DNA of 64,000 nt from Sulfurovum sp. (GTDB lineage Bacteria > Campylobacterota > Campylobacteria > Campylobacterales > Sulfurovaceae), in assembly GCA_016744875.1 (NCBI GenBank), contig JADGDL010000002.1:48896-112895 (forward strand), written 5' to 3'. Shown here piece after piece: positions 55,946 through 64,000 of this stretch. The position numbers and the translations under genes were made by a program. A model generated the notes under the pieces. It saw nothing but the letters and a program-made list of their open reading frames with translations, was not told the DNA's origin and searched no databases. Within the stretch, counting starts at the first letter, position 1, and each line of letters begins with the position of its first letter.

Positions 55946-58668
55946 CTTTTAATCAAATTGGTCTAAAAAATATATTGTTGGGATTGATAGGACTCTTTAT
56001 CATTCTTCTTCTAAGCAATAAACTACTCAATCTCCGTACGGAAGCACTTATCAAAGAGAAGTATATGAATGTTGCCAAAGAGATACAATTCACAACCCAG
56101 TCTTATATTGATGCAAAAAAAGAGTCAATAATATTTATAGCATTGTCTCTAGCGCATGACAAAAGATACATAGATGCTATTGCTTCATCAAGTAAAGCAA
56201 ATTTCGAACTGGATAATTTTTCAGAAAGTTTACGTCTGAATACTAAGTATAAAAACGTATGGATCCAGGTTTCGGATAACAAAGGTATAAGTCTATATAG
56301 GAGTTGGACAGACAAGCGTGGTGATGATCTTACTAAAGTGCGTAAAGACATTGTCCAAATGATCCATGATCCAAAAGTGAAGTCAACCATAAGTACGGGT
56401 ATTTTTGATATGGCATTTAAAGCTATGGTTCCAATATTTAGAGATAACAAATTTATGGGTACTATTGAAGTAATTTCAAAATTTAACTCTATTGCTGAAC
56501 AGTTATCAGGTAAAGGATTTGAACCTGTATTACTTGTTGATAAAGTGTATAAGGAGCAGATCAAAAAACCTTTTACAAAAATGTTTTTGGATGAATATTA
56601 TATTTCAAATTTAGATGCTTCGGAATCAAATCTAAACTATATTCAAAATTTTGGAATTGAAAAACTTATTTATGATAAAAACGTATATATTGTTGATCAG
56701 AGAAAGAATAGATTTATCACCAAATATATACAAAAAGATGTAAACGGCAAGGATATGGGATATTTTATTTTATTTCATCCTTTAGATAAGATAGATTTGA
56801 GTCATATATACTTTTTTCATAATGCCATATTGATTTTTATTTCTTTACTCATGTTTGCTATATATCTAGTGTGGCAATTGAATAGTTATAAACATAATAA
56901 AGAAAAAATTGATCTAAGAAATCAGCTTTTATCAAAAAAGGTTAAAGAGAAAAATATTGAATTAGAAGAACAACATGAGCTTTTACAAAATGTGATCAAT
57001 GGTATAGATCAATCAGTCATGGTTATCGATACAGAATATAATGTTTTATTGGCAAATGATGCTGCCAAACAGTTTAGTGATATAAAAATGATACATGACG
57101 CACCCAAACCTAAATGTTATGAACTGACACACCATCAAGATCACCCATGTAACGGTGAGGATCATCCATGTCCATATATTGAAAGTTTTGATAAAGAAAA
57201 AAGTGTTCAAAGAGTTCATAAGCATATCACACCATCAGGTGAGGATGAATTTATAGAATTAACAACGACGCCACTCTATAATAAAGACCATGAACTGTAT
57301 GCAGTCGTAGAGTTGGGTCACAATATTACTGAGCACTTAAAAACGCAAAAAACACTTCAACAGCAAAAAGATGAACTTGATTATCAGGCACATTATGATG
57401 ATTTGACCTCGTTGCCAAATAGAGTACTTTTTTTAGATAGATTAAAACATTCGATGGAGACTGCCAAACGTGATAACAATCAAGTTGCATTAATGTTTAT
57501 TGATTTAGATCACTTCAAAGAGATCAATGACTCTTTAGGTCATCATGCAGGGGATTATATTCTCAAAGAGTGTGCCAAAAGATTACAAAGTACACTAAGA
57601 GATATGGATACTGTATCAAGGTTCGGTGGTGATGAGTTTACAATAATTTTAGAAAGAATGAATAATGAAAATGAGATTGTCGATATTGTGCAACCCATCC
57701 TCAATAAACTTGAAGAACCTTATTTCTATGAACATAGTAAGTTGTACAGTGCAGCAAGTATCGGTATTAGTGTTTATCCAGAAAATGGAAACACACATCA
57801 AGAATTACTAAAAAATGCTGATGCAGCTATGTATAAAGCCAAAGAAAATGGTAGAAGCAGATATAGTTTTTATACAAAAAGTATGACAGAAAAAGCGCAT
57901 GATAGAGTTGTCCTGGAAACTAAACTTAGAGAAGCAATTAAAAGTGATGCATTTTCTATGTACTATCAACCTCTAATCAATATAAACACACACGAAGTTA
58001 TAGGGTATGAGGCTTTACTCCGATGGATCGACTTGGATGGTACAGTTATATACCCAGAAAAATTTATTTCCATTGTTGAACAGACAGGACTCATTATTGA
58101 TATTGGGAAAGTTATATTGGAAAGTGTTTTTTTACAGGCAGTAGCATGGAAAAAAGTGAAAATTAATTATGAAAAGATAGCGATTAATATTTCAGCTAAA
58201 CAGCTAAAAGACCCTGAGTTTTTACCTTTTATTGAAGCATTGTTAGAACGCACTAAGTGTGATCCTGATTGGCTTGAGTTTGAGATAGTTGAAAGCTTTA
58301 TTATAGGTGATATAGACGAAGCTATAAATGTATTGAATAATATTAGAAAAATTGGTATCAACATCAGTCTAGATGATTTTGGTACAGGTTATTCTTCCTT
58401 GTCATATCTTAAAAAACTCCCAATAAACAAACTGAAAATAGATAAATCCTTTATCGATGATATACCTTTTGATGAAAATGATAAGATAATTACAAAGATC
58501 ATCATTAGTCTTGCACAGAATATGAATATTGAAGTATTGGCTGAAGGTGTTGAAACTATTGATCAAGAAAGATTTTTGATAGAAAATGGATGTACTTTAG
58601 CACAAGGTTACCTTTATGATAAGCCTTTATCTGTAGATGATATTAATAGCAAATGGAATGTCGTATAA
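55942..58668 (+). CDS. membrane Cache-like-PAS-GGDEF-EAL c-di-GMP sensor
   Basis: A 908-residue inner-membrane protein. A helix at about 10-30, a periplasmic sensor (about 35-290, Cache-like) and a second helix (about 293-315) are followed by a coiled coil, a PAS domain (about 345-470), GGDEF and EAL. The PAS contains a Cys/His cluster (CYELTHHQDHPCNGEDHPCP). GGDEF has RFGGDEF with the RDMD product site; EAL has EALLRW, FEIVES and LDDFGTGYSS with AEGVET. Both activities look possible. The ATG at 55942 overlaps the porin stop; an upstream ATG at 55930 is the alternative. Confidence 0.92.
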   Translation: MTFNQIGLKNILLGLIGLFIILLLSNKLLNLRTEALIKEKYMNVAKEIQFTTQSYIDAKKESIIFIALSLAHDKRYIDAIASSSKANFELDNFSESLRLNTKYKNVWIQVSDNKGISLYRSWTDKRGDDLTKVRKDIVQMIHDPKVKSTISTGIFDMAFKAMVPIFRDNKFMGTIEVISKFNSIAEQLSGKGFEPVLLVDKVYKEQIKKPFTKMFLDEYYISNLDASESNLNYIQNFGIEKLIYDKNVYIVDQRKNRFITKYIQKDVNGKDMGYFILFHPLDKIDLSHIYFFHNAILIFISLLMFAIYLVWQLNSYKHNKEKIDLRNQLLSKKVKEKNIELEEQHELLQNVINGIDQSVMVIDTEYNVLLANDAAKQFSDIKMIHDAPKPKCYELTHHQDHPCNGEDHPCPYIESFDKEKSVQRVHKHITPSGEDEFIELTTTPLYNKDHELYAVVELGHNITEHLKTQKTLQQQKDELDYQAHYDDLTSLPNRVLFLDRLKHSMETAKRDNNQVALMFIDLDHFKEINDSLGHHAGDYILKECAKRLQSTLRDMDTVSRFGGDEFTIILERMNNENEIVDIVQPILNKLEEPYFYEHSKLYSAASIGISVYPENGNTHQELLKNADAAMYKAKENGRSRYSFYTKSMTEKAHDRVVLETKLREAIKSDAFSMYYQPLININTHEVIGYEALLRWIDLDGTVIYPEKFISIVEQTGLIIDIGKVILESVFLQAVAWKKVKINYEKIAINISAKQLKDPEFLPFIEALLERTKCDPDWLEFEIVESFIIGDIDEAINVLNNIRKIGINISLDDFGTGYSSLSYLKKLPINKLKIDKSFIDDIPFDENDKIITKIIISLAQNMNIEVLAEGVETIDQERFLIENGCTLAQGYLYDKPLSVDDINSKWNVV

Positions 58669-58670
58669 TT

Positions 58671-59399
58671 ATGAAAAGAATTATGATACTAAGCGGTGCG
58701 GGACTCTCTGCTGAAAGTGGCATCCGCACATTTCGAGACCATGATGGTCTTTGGGAAAACCACGATGTCATGGATGTCTGTTCTACAAAAGGTTGGATAA
58801 AAGATCGTAAATTAGTAACTCAGTTCTATAATGCTCGCAGACATGACCTTGAATCTAAAGAACCTAATCATGCGCATAAAGTACTGGCCCAACTTGAACT
58901 TGATTTTCGCGGAAGAATCATTCATCTAACTCAAAATATTGATAATCTTATGGAGAGGGCAGGTGCAAAAGATGTGACCCATCTTCATGGTACCCTAACT
59001 GATCTGCGCTGTGAAGCATGTACTGAGTCATTTAATGTTGGTTATATGCTTCAGGAGGGTAATGAATCTTGTCCATATTGTGGAAGTAAAAGGGTGCGTC
59101 ACAATGTCATCATGTTTGGTGAATCAGCACCTGAGTACAGTCAACTTCAAGAGGCTATCCGCCACTGCACACTTTTTATCGCTATAGGCACCAGCGGTAC
59201 GGTGATCGACATTGTTCGTATTGCAAAAGAATTTAAACACTCCATCCTTATAGATCCCAAGCGTCAGAAGATAGCAAGTACATATGATCCGAAGTCTTAT
59301 ATCGATGAGTACTTTGAATATTTCATTCAGAAGAAAGCGGGTGAAGCTATGGATGACTTGATGACAATAATCGAAGAACATATGGATGGTCGCTATTGA
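58671..59399 (+). CDS. cobB: Sir2-family NAD-dependent protein deacylase
   Basis: A 242-residue sirtuin. NAD-binding motif GAGLSAESGIRTFRD at the start, catalytic His in THLHGTL, zinc cysteines in CEACTESF and CPYCGSKRV. The FYNARRHDL segment carries the Tyr-x-x-Arg pair that marks class III sirtuins such as E. coli CobB and SIRT5, which can remove succinyl groups as well as acetyl. The in-frame start six codons earlier has no support; the ATG at 58671 is chosen. Confidence 0.93.
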   Translation: MKRIMILSGAGLSAESGIRTFRDHDGLWENHDVMDVCSTKGWIKDRKLVTQFYNARRHDLESKEPNHAHKVLAQLELDFRGRIIHLTQNIDNLMERAGAKDVTHLHGTLTDLRCEACTESFNVGYMLQEGNESCPYCGSKRVRHNVIMFGESAPEYSQLQEAIRHCTLFIAIGTSGTVIDIVRIAKEFKHSILIDPKRQKIASTYDPKSYIDEYFEYFIQKKAGEAMDDLMTIIEEHMDGRY

Positions 59400-59523
59400 G
59401 CAGAAGCACATTTGACCGTGTTTGTGTGTTTAATATTTTTTATTATTACAAATATTATGAATTATATATAATAAATTTAAAAAAGTTTGGGGATTGTTTT
59501 TAATTTTAGTGATAAGTATGAAT

Positions 59524-59600
<77 letters not shown>

Positions 59601-59609
59601 ACAGGATTT

Positions 59610-59626
59610 TTAGACAAAATGTCTAA
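59610..59626. repeat. 7-base inverted repeat between the two tRNA-Met genes
   Basis: TTAGACA and TGTCTAA flank three bases in the 94-base spacer between the two tRNA-Met copies, close to the 5' end of copy 1. In the primary transcript it could form a hairpin that guides processing. Confidence 0.45.
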
Positions 59627-59694
59627 GTGGTATATGGTTTTTTAAGATTATAGGTAGTTAATTTTTAAATTAACGTAGTATATAAAATTCGAAT

Positions 59695-59771
<77 letters not shown>

Positions 59772-59800
59772 ACAGGATTTTGATTTTATTAAAAAATCGG

Positions 59801-59875
59801 TGGATGGGGTAGAGGGATTCGAACCCCCGAATACCAGTACCAAAAACTAGTGCCTTACCGCTTGGCGATACCCCA
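59801..59875 (-). tRNA. tRNA-Gln (TTG)
   Basis: A 75-base tRNA. Acceptor TGGGGTA pairs with TACCCCA, the anticodon loop is TTTTGGT with TTG at its centre, and the CCA is encoded (59801-59803). It is the first tRNA after the consensus promoter; a short CATAAG/CTTATG inverted repeat (59881-59900) lies between promoter and tRNA. Confidence 0.93.
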
Positions 59876-59908
59876 ACATACATAAGACCAATTGCTTATG
59901 TGGACGGC

Positions 59909-59937
59909 ATTATAGCACCAATTGTTTCACATGTCAA
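59909..59937 (-). promoter_or_regulatory. consensus sigma-70 promoter of tRNA operon
   Basis: On the minus strand TTGACA (59937-59932), a 17-base spacer and TATAAT (59914-59909) match the full consensus. The expected start is near 59902, just upstream of tRNA-Gln. Confidence 0.88.
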
Positions 59938-59988
59938 GAGGTTTTTTAAAAAAGTGAAAAAAAGTTTCTGAACTGAAGTACGAATAGG

Positions 59989-59994
59989 TATAAT
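59989..59994 (+). promoter_or_regulatory. -10 box of ribB promoter
   Basis: TATAAT lies 46 bases before the RibB ATG. There is no clear -35 box. It is divergent from the tRNA promoter. No FMN riboswitch pattern is visible in the leader. Confidence 0.45.
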
Positions 59995-60040
59995 ACATCA
60001 AAACAAACTATATATGAGTATAAAAAATTTGGGAGAGTTT

Positions 60041-61075
60041 ATGTCTAGTGAAGCAATAAAAAGAGTAGAAAAAGCAATAGAAGAGACTAAAAGAGGACGT
60101 ATGGTCATCATGATGGATGATGAAGACAGAGAGAATGAGGGCGATCTTGTCTATGCTGCAACTTTTTCTACACCTGACATGGTTAACTTCATGGCAAAAG
60201 AGGCTAGAGGGCTTATATGTACACCTGTAACCAAAGAGATCGCTACAAAATTAGATCTTTTGCCAATGGTAACAAACAATGTTTCTAACCACGAGACAGC
60301 ATTTACTGTGTCTATAGATTCTGCAAATGCTGAGACAGGTATATCATCAGCCGAAAGAGATGACTGTATTTCGAAACTTTCCAACCCTCAAACTGTATCA
60401 GAAGATTTTGTCCGTCCTGGTCACATTTTTCCGCTTATCGCCAAAGATGGTGGTGTACTTGTACGTACAGGACATACAGAGGGTTCAGTTGACCTTTGTA
60501 AATTAGCTGGATTAGCACCTGCAGCAGTTATCTGTGAGATAATCAAAGATGACGGAACTATGGCACGTATGGATGACTTGGAGATCTTTTCAAAAGAGCA
60601 TGATCTATGTATCGTGTATATCTCAGATATTGTTGAGTACCGTTTGGCAAATGAACAGCTTGTGAAGCGTGTGAAAGAAGAAGAGAGTGAACTTAGAGGT
60701 ATCAAGGTAGAGAAGATCACATATACAGACCACTTGGACAGAACACATACTGTGATACAGTTCTATAAATCACATGAAACTTCTAATGTAAAATTTCATA
60801 ATATTGGTACTGACATAGGACTGGTTCTAGATGACAAACGATTCTCTGCATTGAACAACTCAATTGAGTACCTTAAAAACAATGGTGGGACACTCATCTT
60901 CCTAGATACAAAGGTTATCTCTAATGAACAAGCCAAAGAGTTTGGAGTTGGTGCACAGATACTTAAAGATCTTGGTATTAAAAACATTAATTTGCTTACA
61001 ACCAATATAGATACTGAATTTGTAGGTCTAGCTGGGTTTGGTTTGGATGTTGTGGAGAAGATAGAGGTTATATAA
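60041..61075 (+). CDS. ribB: 3,4-dihydroxy-2-butanone-4-phosphate synthase with degenerate GTP cyclohydrolase II domain
   Basis: A 344-residue riboflavin-pathway enzyme. Residues 1 to about 205 form a complete RibB domain (MDDEDRENEGDLVYAA, GISSAERDD, RPGHIFPL, RTGHTEGSVDLCKLAG), which turns ribulose 5-phosphate into the four-carbon unit of riboflavin. The rest aligns by eye with GTP cyclohydrolase II only in its tail (GVGAQILKDLGIKNINLLT); the zinc cysteines and catalytic loops are absent, so this half should be inactive. A GGGAGAG site supports the ATG at 60041 over one nine codons earlier. Confidence 0.93.
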   Translation: MSSEAIKRVEKAIEETKRGRMVIMMDDEDRENEGDLVYAATFSTPDMVNFMAKEARGLICTPVTKEIATKLDLLPMVTNNVSNHETAFTVSIDSANAETGISSAERDDCISKLSNPQTVSEDFVRPGHIFPLIAKDGGVLVRTGHTEGSVDLCKLAGLAPAAVICEIIKDDGTMARMDDLEIFSKEHDLCIVYISDIVEYRLANEQLVKRVKEEESELRGIKVEKITYTDHLDRTHTVIQFYKSHETSNVKFHNIGTDIGLVLDDKRFSALNNSIEYLKNNGGTLIFLDTKVISNEQAKEFGVGAQILKDLGIKNINLLTTNIDTEFVGLAGFGLDVVEKIEVI

Positions 61076-61082
61076 CAGATAC

Positions 61083-62705
61083 ATGCAGATAAATATCTTT
61101 AAAAATAAGACCATAGCCGGTATTCATATTATAACTATGATGGTTATGTTTATTTTTGTTGTGTTATTTACTGCAATTATCTTTTATAGTGAATACGATA
61201 CATTTGATCTGAATGCAGAGCAAATTCAGAAAAAATATATTAAAAAACAAAAAGAATCTATTGTATTTGATACGCAGAGAGTATTAGAGTTTATCATCTC
61301 TATGTATGAAGAAAATCATACGATCAAAAGTGAATCTGAGTTAAAACGAGAAATTATTAATGCGATTGAGCATTTATATGAACGTCAAGATGGAACTGGA
61401 TATATTTTTATATATGATTTTGATGGGACAGTGCTTTCAGATCCTGTTCAGAAACAAAATGTGGGTAAAAATCTTTATGATATTAAAGACAGTAATGGTG
61501 TAAAAGTCATTGAAGATCTCATCGATATTTCACGAAATAAAGATGGAGGTTTTGTTGAATATACATGGCTTAAGCCTACAACAAAAACATTAAGTCCTAA
61601 AATCTCCTATGCTAAATCGTTCGAACCATGGCAGTGGATGGTTGGTACGGGTGTATATGTAGATGAGATAGAAAAGAGTATCGCTATACAAAGGACTGGG
61701 TTAAAAGAAAAGCTCAATAAATATCTAATAGATATAATATTTTTATGGATACTTTTATTTACAGTTGGTGTGATGGGTATTATTATTTCGAGTAATATAC
61801 TTAAAAGAGAAATAGATATTTTTACAGACTTTTTCCAAAAATCTGCTACTTCCCATTCAATGATCGATGTTAAAGAGATAGGTTTACTTGAATTTCAAAA
61901 TATGGTTACTTATATAAATACAATGGTCGATCTTATTCATAAACGTAAGCAAACACTTAAAGAACTGAATGCAACATTGGAAATTAAAGTTGCAGATAAA
62001 ACAAAAGACTTGTATGAAAAAAATAAATTACTCACAAAAGAAAAAGATTTTTCTACTTCATTGGTAAAAGCACAAGACAGTTTTATTAAACATTCTATAC
62101 ATGAGATCAATACCCCTTTAGCAGTCATTATGACACACATTGATCTTTTTAGACTAAAAGAAGGGGAAAATAGATATTTATCAAAAATAGAAGCTGCAAG
62201 TAAGATCATTGAAAATATATATAATGATTTGAGTTATATGGTAAAAAAGGACAGGGTTGAATATGAAAAGTCAGTTATCAATATGTCTAGGTTTTTATAT
62301 GATAGGGTAGACTTTTTTTCAGAAGTTTCAAAAGGAAATAAACATAAGGTTGTGCTCAATATAGAAAAAGATATACATTATTTTATAAGTCATGAAAAGT
62401 TACAAAGGGTACTTGATAATAATATTTCAAATGCCATTAAGTTTTCAAAAAAACGTAAAGATATAGAAATTGACCTCTATAAAGAAGATAAAAAAATAAT
62501 TTTGACTTTTTTAACTTATTCGTCTAAAATAAAAGATACAGAAAGTATATTTAAAGCATATAAACGTGAAGATGATGCAAAAGGTGGATTTGGGTTAGGA
62601 TTAGAGATCGTCTATACTATCTGTAAACAGGAAAATATAGATATTGAGCTCACCTCCAATGATGATCATACTATCTTTAAATATATATTTAATGAGGAGT
62701 TATAA
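61083..62705 (+). CDS. Cache-domain sensor histidine kinase with atypical ATP site
   Basis: A 540-residue membrane kinase. A helix (about 15-37), a periplasmic single-Cache domain (about 45-200: GTGYIFIYDFDGTVLSDP, WQWMVGTGVYVDEIEKSI), a second helix (about 210-235) and a coiled coil are followed by the phospho-acceptor box (FIKHSIHEINTPLAVIM) and an ATPase part with the N box (NNISNAIKFS) and G2 box (GGFGLGLEIV). The usual DxGxG G1 box is replaced by LTYSSKI. The Cache domain is of a kind that often binds small carboxylates. It overlaps the regulator gene by one base. Confidence 0.9.
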   Translation: MQINIFKNKTIAGIHIITMMVMFIFVVLFTAIIFYSEYDTFDLNAEQIQKKYIKKQKESIVFDTQRVLEFIISMYEENHTIKSESELKREIINAIEHLYERQDGTGYIFIYDFDGTVLSDPVQKQNVGKNLYDIKDSNGVKVIEDLIDISRNKDGGFVEYTWLKPTTKTLSPKISYAKSFEPWQWMVGTGVYVDEIEKSIAIQRTGLKEKLNKYLIDIIFLWILLFTVGVMGIIISSNILKREIDIFTDFFQKSATSHSMIDVKEIGLLEFQNMVTYINTMVDLIHKRKQTLKELNATLEIKVADKTKDLYEKNKLLTKEKDFSTSLVKAQDSFIKHSIHEINTPLAVIMTHIDLFRLKEGENRYLSKIEAASKIIENIYNDLSYMVKKDRVEYEKSVINMSRFLYDRVDFFSEVSKGNKHKVVLNIEKDIHYFISHEKLQRVLDNNISNAIKFSKKRKDIEIDLYKEDKKIILTFLTYSSKIKDTESIFKAYKREDDAKGGFGLGLEIVYTICKQENIDIELTSNDDHTIFKYIFNEEL

Positions 62706-63361
62706 TGCGTGTATTACTTTTAGAAGACGAATTAATGTTACAAAGCGCTATCTCTGAATATTTAATAGACACAGGGTATGAAGTTGATGTATTTGATGAT
62801 GGACAAGAGGTATTTGATCATGTGAGTGATCATCAATATGATCTTTTTATTTTTGATATCAATACACCCAGTATGGACGGGCTTACATTACTTACAAAGT
62901 TACAAGAGAAGAAAATACATATACCGACAATCTTTATTTCTGCTATTACAGAAATTGAACAGATAAGCCATGCATATGCGCTGGGGTGTTATGATTACCT
63001 CAAAAAGCCTTTTCATCTTCAAGAATTAAAATTACATATAGAAAGACTCATAAAGATCGCTGACATCAGGGCTAAGAGTTTTGTGAAGTTATCTAAAATG
63101 TACTCATATGATCTGGAAAAGAATTGTTTATTATTTGATGGAGAAGAACAGGTGCTTACTAATAAACAAACACAAATAATGGAACTTTTTGCGGCAAACA
63201 TCAACAGAATAGTCGATTTTGAGATGTTAAGACACTATGTATGGTATGATGATCCTGTTGATAATGCGATTATAAGAGCAGAGATTCATAGAGTACGGCA
63301 AGTACTTAAAGAAGACCTCATTACAACCATTAAAGGTATCGGTTATAAGATATCCTATTAA
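62705..63361 (+). CDS. OmpR-type response regulator
   Basis: A 218-residue regulator: receiver domain (residues 1-115, acidic LLLEDE, phospho-Asp in FIFDINTPSMDG, Lys in YLKKPFH) and a C-terminal winged-helix domain (LTNKQTQIMELFAAN, IRAEIHRVRQVLKED, IKGIGYKISY). It shares one base with the kinase gene (TAATG), so the two form a clear pair. The porin downstream, with its phased repeats, is the natural candidate target. Confidence 0.93.
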   Translation: MRVLLLEDELMLQSAISEYLIDTGYEVDVFDDGQEVFDHVSDHQYDLFIFDINTPSMDGLTLLTKLQEKKIHIPTIFISAITEIEQISHAYALGCYDYLKKPFHLQELKLHIERLIKIADIRAKSFVKLSKMYSYDLEKNCLLFDGEEQVLTNKQTQIMELFAANINRIVDFEMLRHYVWYDDPVDNAIIRAEIHRVRQVLKEDLITTIKGIGYKISY

Positions 63362-63366
63362 TAGTT

Positions 63367-63393
63367 ATTAACAATTATTAACAACCATTAACA
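63367..63393. repeat. three ATTAACA repeats, 10-base period
   Basis: ATTAACA occurs at 63367, 63377 and 63387, just after the response-regulator stop. The 10-base spacing is one helical turn, as for OmpR-family direct-repeat sites. Confidence 0.55.
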
Positions 63394-63461
63394 CATCCCC
63401 CCACTTTTTGTAACAAAACTACTCATATAACTAAATTTAATAGCGAATTATATGGTAATTT

Positions 63462-63491
63462 GTTAATGCTACGTTAATGCTACGTTAATGC
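63462..63491. promoter_or_regulatory. three GTTAATGC repeats, 11-base period, upstream of porin
   Basis: GTTAATGC occurs at 63462, 63473 and 63484. Its core GTTAAT is the reverse complement of the ATTAAC core in the upstream set. The last copy ends about 38 bases before the porin ATG, in the -35 region of a promoter whose -10 may be TACTAAAAT near 63497, so activation by the adjacent OmpR-type regulator is likely. Confidence 0.6.
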
Positions 63492-63528
63492 TCCATACTA
63501 AAATTGCAAAATAATAAGGAGCACAAAT

Positions 63529-64000
63529 ATGAAAAAACATATTATATTATCTGTGGTAGCATCAGCAATGCTAGTTGCAGGAGGAGATATTAAACCGGTT
63601 GAGCCAGCAGTAGAAGTTGTACAACCAGTTGAAGAGGAATCGTTTGGTACGGTTTCAGGACAATTGAGATCGTTTTATGTAGATAGAACATACTCAGGGA
63701 TCCTAGAGAACAATCGTAACTCATTGGCATTTGGTGGTTGGATCGGTTACGATACAGCTGTATGGAATGGACTTTCTGCAGGTGTAAAATTCTACGCAGT
63801 AGAAAATGCAAGTATTCATGATGGACCAAAGACATCAGCAAGTTATGATCCGTCACTGTTTGGTGGTGAGTTTGATAACTATGGTTTCATTGGTGAAGCA
63901 TACCTAAACTATGCAATGGGAAATACGAACTTAAAAGTAGGTCGTCAAAAGCTTAACACACCACTAGCTGGTGCAGATGATGCAAGAATGCTTCCAAACC
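63529..64000 (+). CDS. OprD-like outer-membrane porin, 3' truncated by window edge
   Basis: The first 157 residues of an outer-membrane channel. Signal peptide (KKHIILSVVASAMLVAGG), an acidic linker, then TVSGQLRSFYVDRTYSG and NLKVGRQKLNTPLAGADD with MLPN, which is the OprD-type pattern also seen in the porin of the mod operon. An AAGGAG site precedes the ATG. The frame stays open to the window end. Confidence 0.83.
   Translation, partial: MKKHIILSVVASAMLVAGGDIKPVEPAVEVVQPVEEESFGTVSGQLRSFYVDRTYSGILENNRNSLAFGGWIGYDTAVWNGLSAGVKFYAVENASIHDGPKTSASYDPSLFGGEFDNYGFIGEAYLNYAMGNTNLKVGRQKLNTPLAGADDARMLPN

Noticed and set aside
59400..59523. A gene or terminator between the Sir2 gene and the tRNA unit.
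   Set aside because: The stretch is AT-rich with no frame, no good stem with a T-run and no other signal that I can support.
59995..60040. An FMN riboswitch before ribB.
   Set aside because: The leader is too short and shows none of the conserved stems of that class.
60041..61075. A bifunctional RibBA.
   Set aside because: The C-terminal half lacks the zinc and catalytic residues of GTP cyclohydrolase II, so only RibB function is claimed.
63367..63491. Short repeats as a CRISPR array or replication iterons.
   Set aside because: Repeats are 7-8 bases with 10-11-base periods and no spacers; no cas or rep gene is present. They fit response-regulator sites.

Overview
This window looks like a piece of a chromosome from a free-living member of the Campylobacterota (Epsilonproteobacteria), most like the Sulfurovum/Sulfurimonas group. 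The placement is inferred from gene content and style: AT-rich DNA, a single-chain pyruvate:ferredoxin oxidoreductase, a RibB with a decayed GTP cyclohydrolase II half, a MurF with N-terminal membrane segments, a Campylobacter-type D-lactate dehydrogenase, OprD-like porins and many c-di-GMP and PAS proteins. No phage, insertion sequence, CRISPR array or replication origin was seen. The first gene is cut at the left edge and the last at the right edge.

Layout. 1-5.6 kb: partial D-lactate dehydrogenase, arylamine N-acetyltransferase with an MFS carrier, a TPMT-like methyltransferase and a DUF1254 protein. 5.8-11.9 kb: a TetR-controlled RND efflux operon (adaptor, pump, TolC). 12-28 kb: central carbon metabolism around pyruvate (NifJ, alanine dehydrogenase, PEP synthase), with an UMF1-type carrier, a CDP-alcohol transferase, a universal stress protein, a beta-CASP hydrolase and an AmmeMemoRadiSam locus in which AmrB and AmrA are one polypeptide. 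28-32 kb: small hypothetical genes, a diguanylate cyclase and a redox operon (YgiN-like, iron alcohol dehydrogenase, MdaB). The dehydrogenase has no ATG/GTG/TTG at its proper start and appears to begin at ATA. 32-43 kb: hydrolase-MurF pair, outer-membrane and periplasmic proteins, a fused TRAP permease and a MoxR-led operon. 43.4-48 kb: a molybdate operon (ModE, OprD-like porin, ModA, ModB, short ModC) behind two inverted ModE-like boxes. 48-59.4 kb: an MscS channel whose signal peptide is recovered only if it begins at ATT or ATC, PhnA, a FIST-PAS-GGDEF-EAL protein, a porin translationally coupled to a membrane GGDEF-EAL sensor, and a Sir2 deacylase. 59.5-64 kb: a tRNA operon (Gln, then two identical initiator Met genes) behind a consensus sigma-70 promoter, RibB, a Cache-type histidine kinase and response regulator, and a porin gene preceded by phased repeats that look like response-regulator sites.

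How it fits together. Lactate, alanine, pyruvate and PEP enzymes form a coherent carbon node. Envelope functions (four porin or beta-barrel genes in addition to TolC, RND efflux, TRAP uptake, MscS) are mixed with signalling genes: three c-di-GMP proteins, one two-component pair, ModE and TetR. Most points worth following are at the level of start codons, operators and gene linkage rather than a single large novel island.
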